From Vespa crabro (Eukaryota > Arthropoda > Insecta > Hymenoptera > Vespidae), in NCBI RefSeq assembly GCF_910589235.1, contig NC_060963.1, forward strand, positions 6,163,501 to 6,227,500: a stretch of 64,000 nucleotides of DNA, written 5' to 3'. The notes below the pieces were generated by a model. It searched no databases. It was not told the origin of the DNA and worked only from the letters and a program-made list of their open reading frames with translations. This document shows positions 12,304 to 24,399 of this stretch, one piece after another; the first letter of the stretch is position 1, and each line of letters opens with the position of its first letter. A program made the position numbers and the translations under genes.

Positions 12304-12599
12304 CTCTGTATATTTCTTTTATCTCTATTCTTAAGATGTATTCGCACGGAAAGTAGTGAATTTTTACTTTTGTAGGTCGTTAGCATACTGCTGGGAACGC
12401 GCGTTTTCGGTGAAAAGAACTGACCCGAGCTCTTGTGAATTCGTTTTTGGACTTTGTGAGAAAACGAGCGTTGGGATTGGTATTCTACCGTAGTAGTAAT
12501 CGTTAGTGATGGTAGTCGTGTTCCAAGTTTCTCTTTTCGCCAACTAATTCCATTCCGAAGGTATTTCAAGCGGCGCTAATCGAATTTGATTCACGGTCC

Positions 12600-13760
12600 C
12601 TTCATCCCCTTTGTTATCTTCTTACTTTTTTATTCTCCCTTTCTTTCGCGATAAAACGAGTCACTCTTTTAACTGTGCACTTAATTACATAGGTGTATAG
12701 ACACGTATGGTCAATTTCGAGTTGATGTCATTAATGGTAGTGATTGCATCCTTTGAATACGTTTTCTTTTTTTTATCTTCCTTTTTTAATCTTTCTTTTT
12801 TATCTTTCGTTTTTTTTTTTTTTTTTTTTTTTACAATTATTTTTATAAAGATCACTCTGGGAAACGAATATCGTTTTTTGAAACTTCACGAATCTATCTC
12901 GTTCGATCGATAACATTAATTGGCATTTCCTTTTGAAAGCTTCTTCTTTTTTTTTCTTTTTTTTTTTTTTAATTGTTTTTATTACTGTGCGATCGTTTGC
13001 AAGTAATCGTTAAGTATTAAAAGCGTTTTTCTTTAAACTACAATTTTCTTTCTCTAATTGGATCAAGACGTATTTCGATTCGATTTTTATTCGATCGGTC
13101 GAACATTATTATAGGATTTCTCAAAGCGAGATTTTTTTCGATTAAATGTAGGAGGATTATTTTCGATCGAAAAAATTAATTTCTATGGGAAGCTTAAGTT
13201 TTTCGGTTTTCTTTTTCTTTATGCAAATTTTTTTCAAACAAAAAAAATAAAAAAAAAAAATAATAAAAAAAAAAAATAATAAAAAAAAAAAATAAAAAAA
13301 AGGAAAAGAAAAAAAAATTAAAATAAAAGTTTTTTTTTCATAACTGTTTCATTTTGTAAGCGAATAGAATTTTTTTGAAAAGCTCTTATGTGTAATTGAA
13401 GCAGACAGAAATAGTATTTCGTTTTTTTTTTTCCTTTCTTCGACATCGTTTTGACACACCGTATTTCCTCATTAAAAATAAGAATTATTTGTCCGCGAGT
13501 TATTCGTGTTGGAAACAAGGCATGCAAATTATCATAGCATCTCGATGAAATACGAGAGAGAAAGTTTAAATATCGTGAGCGGTCGCGAGAAGGCTATAGT
13601 CACCTTTATTTTTGTTTTTTTTTCTTTTTTTTTTTCTTTTTCTCTCCAAGAGAGTTAAGAAATTGCCTAATCGGACGACAAAGCGAAAGAAACGAAGAAC
13701 GAGAAATTGCGCTAATCCGTGAACGATTAGTCCGATTTCATGAACGACTCTCGAGAATAT
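12600..13760. other. T-tract and A-tract rich stretch, no gene seen
   Basis: Long T-tracts near 12808-12831 and 12950-12970 and an A-rich block at 13241-13320. No supported gene. Confidence 0.5.
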
Positions 13761-13764
13761 AAGT

Positions 13765-13872
13765 GCCTACGAGGTTGCCGTTATCTGGCAAGCATGAAAT
13801 TAAGTTAAGCAGCACCTCCAACTGTTCAGAGATTAGGTAGTGACTGAGAATCCGACATTAGGTAATATGCTT
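13765..13872 (+). pseudogene. Possible diverged 5S rRNA relic
   Basis: Ordered similarities to eukaryotic 5S rRNA recur along 108 bases (the usual length is about 120). They are a GCC.ACG start, a GGTT..CGT block, GAAATTAAG, then GTTAAGCAGCA (an exact match to the conserved loop/internal-control region), TCAG...TT.G.T.G.TGAC, and an end of the form GTAAT..GCTT. Some 10-20 bases seem missing from the 5' half and the terminal helix no longer pairs well. It would be a pseudogene or a 5S-derived SINE head. The alignment was made by eye from general knowledge of 5S sequences and could be chance. Confidence 0.25.
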
Positions 13873-14243
13873 GTAAGAAAAACCATTTCTTGGCCAAGAG
13901 ATAATGATTTCTTCAAACTTTAGGGTTAATCGTTAAATTCGTTTCGTTCTTTGATCAATCTATCAATTCTTCGATATGAAAAATTATTTAAAAATTATAT
14001 CTTTATATTTATTTATTCATTTGTCGTATTATACGTAATTATATATTTAGATATATCTATTATATGTTATTAATTATGATTAAAATAAAACAAAATCTGT
14101 TTATTTTATCGGGCGAACATTAGTCAGTTATGAATAAATTTGAGCAGATAAAATGTGTTACATTTATAGTAAAGAAGAAACGATTAAAATAAAAGAAAAA
14201 TAAGAAAAAAAAAAGAAAAAAAAGAAAAAAAAACAAAAATTAT

Positions 14244-14621
14244 ATGAAGATATTACGTTACGAAAGACGATCGTTTTCATTTTTATTTTTTTGTCTTCTT
14301 TTTTTTTTTGCTATTTCTTGCACGACGAAAAGTAACGATCCAACGAGACGACGAAGCCTTAATTCGATTCCAAAATGGTCGTTAACGTCGCGACCGACTT
14401 CATTCGACAAAATTTATTGCACCCTTACTCCCCTCCTCCCCCAATCTCTCTATACTGCCACCATCGTCGCCTCCCTCTCTCCTTCCCTCCCACTCATCTC
14501 CTTCACGTTACGAACTTTCCACGAAGATAAAAGCAAAGTTTCTCGTGTGTCTCAAAGGAGTCCGCGAGAGGAGTTTCCGGCTCGTGTCGTCTACTTAACT
14601 GCACGCATAAATCTTACGTAA
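14244..14621 (+). CDS. Candidate unknown ORF, 125 aa
   Basis: This is the longest ATG-started frame not built on a simple dinucleotide repeat. Residues about 10-27 form a hydrophobic, signal-peptide-like run, but that run is encoded by a T-tract and so is weak evidence. The downstream half is serine/threonine/leucine-rich and ends ARINLT. Its length is what chance predicts for the longest ORF in this window. No domain is recognised. Confidence 0.12.
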   Translation: MKILRYERRSFSFLFFCLLFFFAISCTTKSNDPTRRRSLNSIPKWSLTSRPTSFDKIYCTLTPLLPQSLYTATIVASLSPSLPLISFTLRTFHEDKSKVSRVSQRSPREEFPARVVYLTARINLT

Positions 14622-15255
14622 TATCGCGCTATTCGCGTGGCACCGAAAGAACGACACGTTTATAAGATGTTTGCCAAGGTCCGTGATCATCCTTAAGATT
14701 AATAAAACGTTGGTTAAAGTTAGTCCGATCGATTTATATGATATCTCTAATACCATAAATTTATTTTTACGAATTCATTAACGCGAACGTTGAATTATAA
14801 ATGAAATTCATTAAAACGATATACTCGTTGCATCTTATTCGATTTTATATACTCATTTTAAAATCATCGACTTAAATAAATTAAAACAGAATTGTATTTT
14901 ACATGTTAATGTTATTTTTATATCAGTCTGATATTTACGAGGGTGAGGGGGGTGATGAGGGCAAGGGCAATGAATAAATTACTTTGTGACGTTTCGCGCA
15001 CATTATTATTTCTTGTAAACGAGATAATACATCGTTTGTTTAATTCAAATTTGTATTGTCGTTTAAATAATACAATGTAAAACAAAATGCACATTTATTT
15101 TCAATTATACAACGTTATTTAAGTAATACGATATAAACACTATACACATCTATTTTTCATATTGGATAAATATTTGTCGATGTACACGACAAAATTTATG
15201 ATGTCTGATATTCTCTCTTAAGTTCATTGCTCATCTTGTCTGAGATAAGTATCGA

Positions 15256-15453
15256 ATGGTTGCCGGTATATGTCCAAATATTTATGCAGTAACTTTACAC
15301 TTTTCTCTATTCTCTTTTTGTTTCGTACCGTACTTCCAACAGAAACGTACGGTTCGTTCGTACGGTTTACCTTTGAGCAATTTCTTTCATAGGCCAACGT
15401 TAGCGAAAAATACTCGACCTCGCAACGACTTGCTCATAAAATTAGCATTTTAA
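15256..15453 (+). CDS. Candidate small ORF, 65 aa
   Basis: ATG in a fair context (CGAATGG) opens a frame with an N-terminal hydrophobic stretch (roughly residues 8-28) followed by a basic, proline-containing tail. The layout resembles a small secreted or membrane peptide, but T-rich DNA favours this by chance. No splice or family evidence. Confidence 0.12.
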   Translation: MVAGICPNIYAVTLHFSLFSFCFVPYFQQKRTVRSYGLPLSNFFHRPTLAKNTRPRNDLLIKLAF

Positions 15454-15879
15454 TGGCGATTCTTTTTACGTTTTGAAAGTACTAACGACGGGCAGGTAAT
15501 GTTCCCCAGTCGTTTTAAAATTGACTTTAACTTATCGTTTTTTTCTTAACGTTTTTACACAGTTTCAAATAGATGTTCAATAAGGTCTGATCGATCGCTA
15601 TAAATGATGCAAATGTTTAAGGTAACTTCTTTTTTTTTTTTTTTCTTCTCATATTTTAAACGAGAACGAGATCGTACGCGTGGTTAAGTTAAGCGAAATT
15701 ACGAATAAATAAAATTATTGATCGGCGCTCGATAATATTAACAAGAAGATATTTAAGGTATTAAATAAAGGAACATTGTAATGAACGATAAAAGGAGAAC
15801 AATGAATAAAAACAAAAAGAAGAAGGAAACCTAGATACAAGAACAAGATGCACCCTAGAACGAGCATCGCTGATTTTTG

Positions 15880-16030
15880 TTTCGCGTGTTAACCAGTCGT
15901 GTTTGTTGGCGCCTCAAGGAGGTCTTTCACCTTGCTTCTAACCATCCCTTAAACGTCACGTGGTTAATTACTTGGCACCATTATGGTCTCGTGCGAGGCC
16001 GTGCTTCGATGTAAATATCATTCATGACCG
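15880..16030. other. GC-richer island, possible conserved non-coding element
   Basis: Locally high GC, with a CACGTG E-box core followed by TTAATTA (near 15957-15970). No frame is convincingly open, so a regulatory element is more plausible than an exon. Confidence 0.2.
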
Positions 16031-16439
16031 GGAAATATTTCGATCTTATTGTAAGAAATATCTTATTGAATTTGTTTTTAACTATATATTCATTTGAAAT
16101 ACTTCCTTAATTCTTATCGAGTCAACGTATATTCAAGATAAAGAATAGAAATGGTAAGGGAAGGGAGAAAGACGTATCCATCATGTTCGCTAATATTTGA
16201 TGTTCGGAGATTATGTTTGTGGCTGCAATAATACCGGTCGAAGTTCAACCAGAGAAAGGAAGCGTACACGAGTAAACTCACGTCTTTTCGATTGTGTTAG
16301 CCGGTCGGCCACTACTAGCTACTGCTGTTTCTACGAAAGGTTACTTCTAGTTGACAGAGCTTCTTCGTCTCTTCTCTATTTCCCCATTTCGCTCTCATAT
16401 TTATTTAGCTACTAGAAATTCTAGGTTCGATTCAACTTT

Positions 16440-17867
16440 ATTCGGAAGTACTATATTATGATTCTTCGTTTCTTTTTTTTTATTTTTCTTTTTTTTTTTT
16501 GTTTTTTTTTTCTTCATTGAAACAAAATGAATCGAACGAACGTTTTAAATTATCGTATTACACCGAATAAGCTATTAATTTAATTTCATATCTTGATAGA
16601 TATATCGTGATCCTTTTTAAACTTATATGGAATAAAAAAAGATTGGAAGTATGTTTATATTTTATTATTTTTCAATTGGCCGATCCGTGTTTATAACGTA
16701 ATATTCGGGACAATTTCTTATACGTGGAAACAACGATAAATATTTAGATAACGATATTCTTATCAATATTAATTATAGAATTGCAATTACTTAATAATTC
16801 CTTTTGGAAAGTGGTGAATTATGGTTTCGTTCGTGGCACACGTCAGACAATTTATTTCAACGCGTTCCATTCGTTCGTTCGTCCGTTCGTGTTCGTTCGT
16901 TCGTTTCACCCTTTGAATGCTTCGAATCGAGCATTGTGGTTGGTTGACCACAAACTGAAGAAGCGAGAAAAAAAGGAAAAGAAAAAGAAAAAGAAAATGT
17001 AGGCCGAGAGGAAAAAATTCATGGTTGTCCGATGAAAGTTGATACTCGGAGGTAGAGAGGAGTGACAGTACCCGTCACTCTGTGTGTATCTGTGTCTATG
17101 TGCGCATGTATGTGTATTTATGTGTACGTGCGAAGAGAAGGGTCGTACAACAACGAAAGGGTCGCTTGAGTCTTAATTAACTCGCTCTGCTGGCTTGCTC
17201 CTGGCCTTTTACTCTTTGCTTTTCTCCCTCTCTCTTCTTTCTACAGCATCGTCGGCTTTAGCACACGCCTTTTCACTCGCTTTTCCTCTCATCTCTACTA
17301 AATCCATCTCTTTCTTTCTTTGTATCTTTTGTTTTATATACAGTCGAAATATTTGTAACTTTGTCTGTTTCTATCGCTTGAAATTCATTTCTTTAGAGAT
17401 AATTTTCTTTGGTAGAAGATAAATAAGTAAACTTAATATTCATCGTTAAAGAAATAGAAGAAATTTATTATGTTTTGTATATAGTAAACTATTATATCAC
17501 CCTTACCCTTCCCTTATATAACGCGAATACGTATAATAAATTGTTACTTGTGTTCAGATCTTTATATCCAAGGGTTCTTTATATACAGGTGGTCTATACA
17601 ACTCGACTATCCAACTTCATTATTATTATTTAATTTAGTATTTTAATAAAATATTTATTTTATAGAAAGTTTGTTTCTTTATTCGTTTGTTCATTCGTGA
17701 GAGAAAGGGAGGGGGAGGGAGATTCTAAGACGATTAAAAATTTATCTTTCACAAATATATTCTTGCAAATGTATGCATGATCTAAATTTATATGCAACTC
17801 GTAAAACGCTGATTCATGTAACACGAAATATATAGCATGTGTTACTAGTAATATACCTATTTACTTA

Positions 17868-17922
<55 letters not shown>

Positions 17923-18000
17923 TTTATGAATTCATTGTATTAAGTTTATTAAATAACATTTGGTATAGGAAACGAAGTCAATTCGTATTCGGACGAAGAA
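16440..18000. other. AT-rich stretch, no gene seen
   Basis: Includes a GTTC-type tract at 16870-16905, a GAGTGAC/GTCACTC 7-bp hairpin at 17060-17080, and an AT repeat. Confidence 0.45.
17870..17921. repeat. (AT)n microsatellite
   Basis: About 51 bases of alternating AT. Confidence 0.9.
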
Positions 18001-18047
18001 ATTACATTGTATAAAAATACTTCTCGTATTTCCTTGTACTCCCTTGA

Positions 18048-18386
18048 TGGTTTCGTTTACTCCCAAGATGGTTTGAATCTTATTTTCAAGAAAATTTGCA
18101 TCGACCGAAGGACCACAACGGACGTTCGGGGTTGGTTGATTTTCATCCTTTTTCTTCCTCACCGTCATCCTCCATCCACCATCCCCCATCCCCTAACTTG
18201 TTCGAGCTGACATCGTATGTACTTACTTACGAGGAGTTTCATATGTTCGATTTAAATCTAGGAAATGAAATAATGCAAATAAAAAGGGTGAGACCGGAAA
18301 TGAATTCGTTTTTCCAACAACGCAAAATTAATGACTATCTTGATTTTCTGCAAAAAATAAAGAAAAAAAAAAAAATAAATAAATGA
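18048..18386 (+). CDS. Candidate unknown ORF, 112 codons, no early ATG
   Basis: The frame is open from after a TGA at 18045-18047 to a TGA at 18384-18386. It starts with an aromatic-rich stretch (WFRLLPRWFESYFQENLHR), then a serine/proline/histidine linker, then a charged C-terminal half (IMQIKRVRPEMNSFFQQRK) ending in an A-tract-encoded lysine run. The same 400 bases are also open in a second plus frame (18007-18210) and on the minus strand (17932-18189, ATG-started, 85 aa). That argues for a generally stop-poor segment rather than for any one frame. A good minus-strand donor (CTC|GTAAGTAAG) lies at 18229. Confidence 0.15.
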   Translation, partial: WFRLLPRWFESYFQENLHRPKDHNGRSGLVDFHPFSSSPSSSIHHPPSPNLFELTSYVLTYEEFHMFDLNLGNEIMQIKRVRPEMNSFFQQRKINDYLDFLQKIKKKKKINK

Positions 18387-18389
18387 AAA

Positions 18390-19317
18390 GAAAAAAGAAA
18401 GAAAAAAGAGAGCAATTTACCGAAATGAATTTTTAAATTTATTCTTTTTGATGGAAAGCGATGTCTGTTTGAATAGTAAAAAATATTTAAAATACGGGAC
18501 TATCATATAATACGGTTAAAACAAATATGGCTGTCATATTATGCACATTAAAATTTACATTCTTATAACGTGGCAATAGTTTTTCCGTAATTGTTTTATA
18601 ATGCTCGTACTCTATATTCAACTGCATTTCAAAATTAAGTTTACTTTTTTTTTTCCTTTTTTCTTTTCTTTTTCTTTTTCTTTTTTTTTTCTTTAATTAA
18701 TTTAAAATATACGAAGTAACATAGAGAAAAATTTAATGTCTCTAAATGTTTAATAAAATTGTTAATATAAATATTTACGTTATGACAAATTAAGTTTCTT
18801 TTTTTTATCTTTTTCTTTCTTTCTTTTTCTTTTTTGATTTTTACATTATCATTTCTGCCCATTCAGAAATATTCTAAAGCGTTTAGAAAATGTATACCTC
18901 TTGAAAAGAATCGTAAAGTCTTGTCACAAAACGTTTATTATGTATATTCTTTTTTAATCTACTATAATCACAAAAAAAAAGTGAAACGATTGTCATCGAA
19001 GGAATGTTTACCATAATTTCAAAATGTTTAGGTAGTTTGTGAAAGAAACTTGAGATATAGAGAAGATTTTTTCGGGATGAAAGAAAAAAAAAGTAGAATG
19101 GAAGTTAAAATAAACGCGTAGAAGTTAAAATCGTCGAAGAGAATATCAACAGCCATCTCTCTTCCTCTGACTCTTCCATTCCTCTTTTCCTCTGACTCTT
19201 CCATTCCCTCTCTTCCTCTTCCTCTTGCCCTCTCTCTCCCACTCCTTCTTCCTATTTTACTGTCTATCTCTCCTTCTCTCTCTCATTCTATTTCCCTTGT
19301 GTTTTTTTTCTTTTTTT

Positions 19318-19357
<40 letters not shown>

Positions 19358-19700
19358 ACACACATTGGACTTTGGTCTTCTAACGTTATCTCCCTTGCCT
19401 ATTTTTCTCTTTAACAATGTACATTTCGGTATTGTATTTCGAGAAGATCCTTCCGGCTACCAGGAGAACGTTTTCATGGTCCTTTGCTAGGAATATTTTC
19501 TCCTTTCCTTTTTCTTTCTCTTTTTTTTTTCTCCCCTCCTCCCTCTTCTTTCATCTTTTTACTATCCATCTCTGAACATTCCGACATTCTAGAAAATTTC
19601 CACTTCGCTGTCTCGATTGCACGCATAAGCACACAACCATGCACGTGCTATTATTCTTATATACACGTATATAGATAAATCACCGTACACATGTACGTAT
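18390..19700. other. AT-rich and CT-rich stretch, no gene seen
   Basis: T-tracts near 18650-18690 and 18800-18835, a CTTCC-rich block at 19157-19230 and a GA repeat. No supported gene. Confidence 0.5.
19320..19356. repeat. (GA)n microsatellite
   Basis: About 18 GA units followed by CACACA. Confidence 0.9.
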
Positions 19701-19718
19701 GTAGGAAAGTTTTGCTTT

Positions 19719-19868
19719 GTCCAAGAGACGGCGGTTTACGGGAGGCTAACTTTATCGATTAGGCTAGGCGGTGCCCTGACAAGTACATCGTTTTTCACGG
19801 CACTCCCTTTCGCCGAAGGGTCCTTTGCTCCGACCAAAAAGCAGCAGCATCCTAGATCACCTTCTTAA
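19719..19868 (+). other. GC-richer coding-like island
   Basis: Within about 19700-19920 one plus frame is open for 49 codons to TAA at 19866-19868 (VQETAVYGRLTLSIRLGGAL at its start), with balanced codon third positions but no in-frame ATG. A minus-strand small ORF of 28 codons also fits. A short imperfect hairpin (ACACTAG...CTAGTGT) follows near 19895-19917. This is more likely a conserved non-coding element or cryptic exon than a gene by itself. Confidence 0.15.
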
Positions 19869-19929
19869 GGTTCCCAAGTTGATAAACGACTACACTAGCT
19901 GTTCCGACTAGTGTTTATTTGAAGGATCG

Positions 19930-20760
19930 TCTAATGAATTTTAGCGAAATCGTTGTATATCTTCGTTAAGATAAGCCCTTCGTGTCTACAAGGAGTATAA
20001 ATATTTGTTTCTGATTTCATAATACATAATTTTTTTTCTCTCTCTCTTCTTCTTTTTTTTTTTATTTTTCTTCTATTTAATACGAAAAAGGAAAAGTTGA
20101 TGTTGCATGTCGGTTTTAGTTTACTTCTCTCAAGAGGATGCGTGACTTGGGAATCGTATAATTGAATGGACAGATAGATATTTCATAATAATCAGAGTAT
20201 CTGTATACTTTTTATTAGTTGATTTATAGTTTAGAAAAGTGGTTTACTATATAATATTTCGTAGTAGTAATACAAATTATGTGTATAATAATTATAATGA
20301 TATATATATATATATTTATACATATTTATTTATTTATATTTATAAAATACTATTTATCAACTAATAATAGAAAATCTGTATATAAAATAATTATAATATT
20401 TATGCAATAGCAATATATTTATCTACTATTATTATTATTACTATTACTATTACTATTAACATATAATAATGATAATAAAATGATAATCATAAAAATTTAA
20501 ATATAGTATGTAATAGTTCAAAAAAAGAGAGAACGAAATTTCGATCGACTGATTTTTAATTTAATAATATTAATTAATAATATTGAAAATAAAAATAATA
20601 ATTGACGAATAGAACGTACTTATTAATTAAAGGTGGAAAAAAATGAATATACATATTTTTTATTCTAGACATTTAATATTTGATTTTTTTATTCTAACAT
20701 TTGATATTTGACATATAAATGTTCTATATGTTCAGAAAACAAACAAACAAAAAATACATT
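19930..20760. other. Very AT-rich stretch, no gene seen
   Basis: Low-complexity AT with short ATT and TAA runs. Nothing supported. Confidence 0.5.
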
Positions 20761-21346
20761 ATGATCAAGTAACAATGAAATTAATTTCAAGTTTCAGATA
20801 AAATAATTCGTTGAGTTGATACAACGTATCAATAACGATGACATCCCAAGTTGTCCTTTGACTTTTTCTCTTCGCTCTCTCCGTCTCTTCTTTCGTCCTT
20901 TTCTGTAAACTGGAAAATAGGAGGGAGGGACCATGTCGGCTTTGGCTCCGTACCGTGTTGCCATTGTGTTGATGTTTGAGGAAGCCTAACCTGACGTTTG
21001 CTCGTTCCTGGCTGATGGATGGCTTTCTCACGGATCGAATTAATCTCGTTTAAGGCGAATATATCGGTATATAAGAACACCGTTGAATTGTTGAGATCGT
21101 TATCATCATCGTTGTTTCTTTGAACTTTCACCCTAAACTTTGTTCTCTCTCTCTCTCTCTTTCTACCATCTTTTCGATCTTGATCTATTTAATGTCGAGG
21201 TAAAGACGTGTTGGTGTAAAACGTTTCGTATTTTCGCGTAGAAGATGAAGAGTACCTTTTCCGAAGTCTTTGTTTTATCAGTAAGGAACGAAAGAGAGAA
21301 AGAGAGAAAGAGAAAGAGAGCAAGAGAGAGCAAGAGTAAGAGAACC

Positions 21347-21371
21347 TTTAATTAGATTTAATCTAATTAAA
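21347..21371. repeat. Perfect AT-rich palindrome, 12-bp arms
   Basis: TTTAATTAGATT, one T, then its exact reverse complement. It lies just after a GA-rich tract and could bind homeodomain-type factors on both strands. Confidence 0.8.
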
Positions 21372-22029
21372 ACACAAGCAAAAGCTTTTGATTGTGCTTC
21401 TATTTTTCTTTGTATCCGAAACGTTCGTTGATTTATTTGTCTTTTTTTTTCTTTTTCTTTTTCTTTCTTTCTTTTTTTCTTTTTTTTTTTTTTTTTTATT
21501 TTGTTTTAAATCGCAGAAAAGGGAGATTAAAATATTCGTCTTTATTAAAACGAAGAGAGAATGTTCTAATTATTGATTATATTCGAACCATTCGTTCTTT
21601 GATAATATTATTCAAAGGACTTTCACGTGATGCATTCGAAATGGAAATTTCAACTCCTACGAAATCGATGAAATGGAAAAAGAAGAGCTTAAAAGAGATA
21701 GTTTCCTTTTCTGTGCCATTTATGATTGGCAAGTAGCCACGTACATACTTAACACGGGTAACTCGAGGGTATACGTTGAGAAGTTAGTGCTCTCTCTCTC
21801 TCTTTCTCTCTCTTTATCTATCAATTTCTCTCTCTCTTTCTCTCTGTCTCAAGCCGAAGAGATTTTCTCAGCTCACGCGTTCAACGAGACGTCTCAGCCA
21901 TTGCTTATTTTCTCTTACTACGAATGGATTTGTTGGAAGAACTTGTACTTTTCTATCTTCCCTACTGCTTCTTTTCCATTATTCCTTCTTTATCCAATTT
22001 TGTGGTTAACCACAAAGAACGATCGAGAG

Positions 22030-22033
<4 letters not shown>

Positions 22034-22076
<43 letters not shown>
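22034..22076. repeat. (GA)n microsatellite
   Basis: About 21 GA units. It drives the 217-codon plus-strand frame that overlaps it. Confidence 0.9.
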
Positions 22077-22081
<5 letters not shown>

Positions 22082-22837
22082 AGAAGAAATTATTTAAACT
22101 TTCTTTCTTTTCCTTTCTTTTTTCTTTCTTCTTTTTCCATCTTTTTCAAGACACAAGTACTTTTTCATATAACATTATATTTTCATTCATTCTTTTGTTA
22201 ATTTTTGTCATTATTTTTATCATTGTTAAGATCTTTGTTGACGAGCTTTGTCATTGCGACTATTATCATTGCACGTATGTCGCTTTTATTTATTTATTTA
22301 TTTTTTTTTTTTTTATTTTCCTCTAACACTATCAAATATTCGGCAGCGTATATCGTTTCTTTTAAAAGACTTTTTATTCGTTCATATCCGAATTATTCAT
22401 ATGTTTAGCATTGTTTCGCAAGCTAATTAGTTTAATTTCAGGCCACGGAAGAAAATATACTGAAAATAGTGAATAGCACTCGACCGTCAACATATTCAAT
22501 TGCGATCTACATTTCTGAGTTTCTCAAATAACGTTCAGCCGTTAATTAATTCGGTAGACGATCAGCACTACTAATTTTGTTTTAGTTCAATTACCACGTT
22601 AGAGTAAATTCCATTTAAAGTGTCTCCTGCTGATATAAAAGGATAAAGTCACCGTTTAATGAATACCTGACGCTAGTACGACCGTTAGCACTGGTTAGCT
22701 TAGTTCGTTCTCTCTTTCTCTTCTTCTTTCTTCCACTCTCCCCTCTTTTCTCTGTCTCTCTCTTTCTCTCTCTTTCTCTGTCTCCCTCTTTCTTTCTATC
22801 TCTCTCCCTCTTTTTCTTTCTCCTCCTCTTCTTGAAG

Positions 22838-22906
22838 ATCTTGATGACCTTCGGCCGGATGCGCATTCTTTTCTGCCTGGATGCCTGGAGGCACGGTTTA
22901 GGCTCG
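22838..22906 (+). other. Possible 69-base internal exon
   Basis: A GC-rich segment is bounded by an acceptor with a very long pyrimidine tract (AG at 22836-22837) and a donor TCG|GTAAAC. It is 23 codons long and open in two frames (ILMTFGRMRILFCLDAWRHG in one, LDDLRPDAHSFLPGCLEARF in the other). The tract is partly a CT microsatellite, which makes the acceptor less telling. No partner exon was found. Confidence 0.15.
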
Positions 22907-23482
22907 GTAAACGAGTTTGCCACAGATAAAAAGCTAACCTAGGTGTTTCTAAGAAGTCCAGTCTTATTTAGTCATAACTTGTTCGACCAAATTCTTAATG
23001 TTTAATTACGGAACGTACAGAACTTTTCATAAAACAAATCTTTTTTCTTTTTTCTCTTTCTTCTTCTTCTTTTTTTTTTGATCCAATAAAAATTAAATAA
23101 ATCAAATGATGAATCAAATATGTCAAGGTCGAACGTAATAAGATTTTTCTTTTTCATCAACGATGAGTCAGATTTATTACATAATCCTTTTGTCTGATTA
23201 AATTTTATACTTGTAGAATATTATGAAATATTAATCAAATTGAAAAAACTTTAGGATTATGTATAAATGGAAAAAAAAATATTAGAGAATAGATGATCAC
23301 TTGAGTTTTATTAAAGAATTAATAGATTAAATTAAAATGACTAAATAAAGGGGATGAATAAATCATCGAAGGGGAGGGAGCTGTATCGAATTTTCGTCAG
23401 CTTGCAATCGCAAAAGTCTACATTCCTTAATCGCGAGAATACACAAAATGTGGTTGACCTCGTGAGCAAGGCTACCAAGTGC

Positions 23483-23488
<6 letters not shown>

Positions 23489-23523
<35 letters not shown>
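23489..23523. repeat. (AT)n microsatellite
   Basis: 35 bases of alternating AT. Confidence 0.9.
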
Positions 23524-23525
<2 letters not shown>

Positions 23526-24214
23526 ATACATGTGTATGCATTTTCGACAGTATCTCCTTTTCGCTTCGTCGATTCGTGCTCGTCGACGGAATGCTAATTA
23601 GTCGGCGAACACGTTAACGGTTATTGGTTTTCGTCCGTTTTGAGATCCAGGAAATACTAATTATTTGTTTCTACTCTCGAAAATATCCAAATTTATTACG
23701 AAAATCGAGTATTACGAGGTAAAGGTTATTTTCACCGATTTATTGTTTTTCCGATCTTCTTGTTGTCTTTCCCTAAAAAGCTAATTAATACTTCTAATAA
23801 ATTTTAATGATAGGATTTCGTGTTTATGTTTGTGCATTTGAAAATATTTCTTCTCGTTAATGAAAAAGATTTTGTAGGAACAATCGATCAACGTTAGGAA
23901 TAATTTATTCACCGTTATTTCGTATGGTGATGTTTGACGATTCGATTGATATTGAATGTTTAAGAAGATTTTAATATCGTAACAAGGACAATAATATATG
24001 ACGTTTACGTTATGGATTTTATTTCTTTCTTTTCTTTTCTCTTTTACTTCTTCTTTTTTTTTTTCTTCCTTTTTCTTTTCTTTTCTTACAAAGTAGAAGG
24101 GCAAGAATCACCAGCCAAGATTTCCTTCGGAATGATTCAACGAAGAAATGTTTTCGTTCTTGCATTCCAAGTTAAAAATTCTAAAGAAAGTGAGATATAA
24201 GGATTTTTTTTCAG

Positions 24215-24291
24215 AACTTCCTCGCGTGGTTTTTCTGCGATTCCTTGGGGAAAGTGCGGTTATGGAAGATGAAGAAGAAGAAGTAGTAGTA
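24215..24291 (+). other. Possible 77-base exon ending in GTAAGT
   Basis: A TTTTTTTTCAG acceptor precedes an open segment (LPRVVFLRFLGESAVMEDEE in the open phase) that ends at a consensus GTAAGT inside an AGT/GAA trinucleotide tract. The donor may simply arise from that tract. No phase-matched neighbour was identified. Confidence 0.15.
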
Positions 24292-24399
24292 GTAAGTAGC
24301 AATAGTAGTAGTAGTTGTAGTAGTGAAAGAAAAAGAAGGGTGGAAGAGAGGATTGCCAGTCCTTGCCAGTAATCCTACTTAGGAAGTTCGGTAATACCG

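Noticed and set aside
16424..16433. tRNA B-box-like GGTTCGATTC
   Set aside because: The flanking bases do not form a T-arm stem, and there is no A-box or acceptor stem at the proper distance.
20765..21131. Two overlapping minus-strand ORFs of 88 and 100 codons, plus a small ATG frame on the plus strand
   Set aside because: Three frames are open together, with no splice sites or codon bias favouring one.
21673..22326. 217-codon plus-strand ORF, the longest in the window
   Set aside because: Its length comes from CT and GA repeats and T-tracts, which contain no stops. The encoded Leu-Ser, Arg-Glu and Phe runs are repeat translations.
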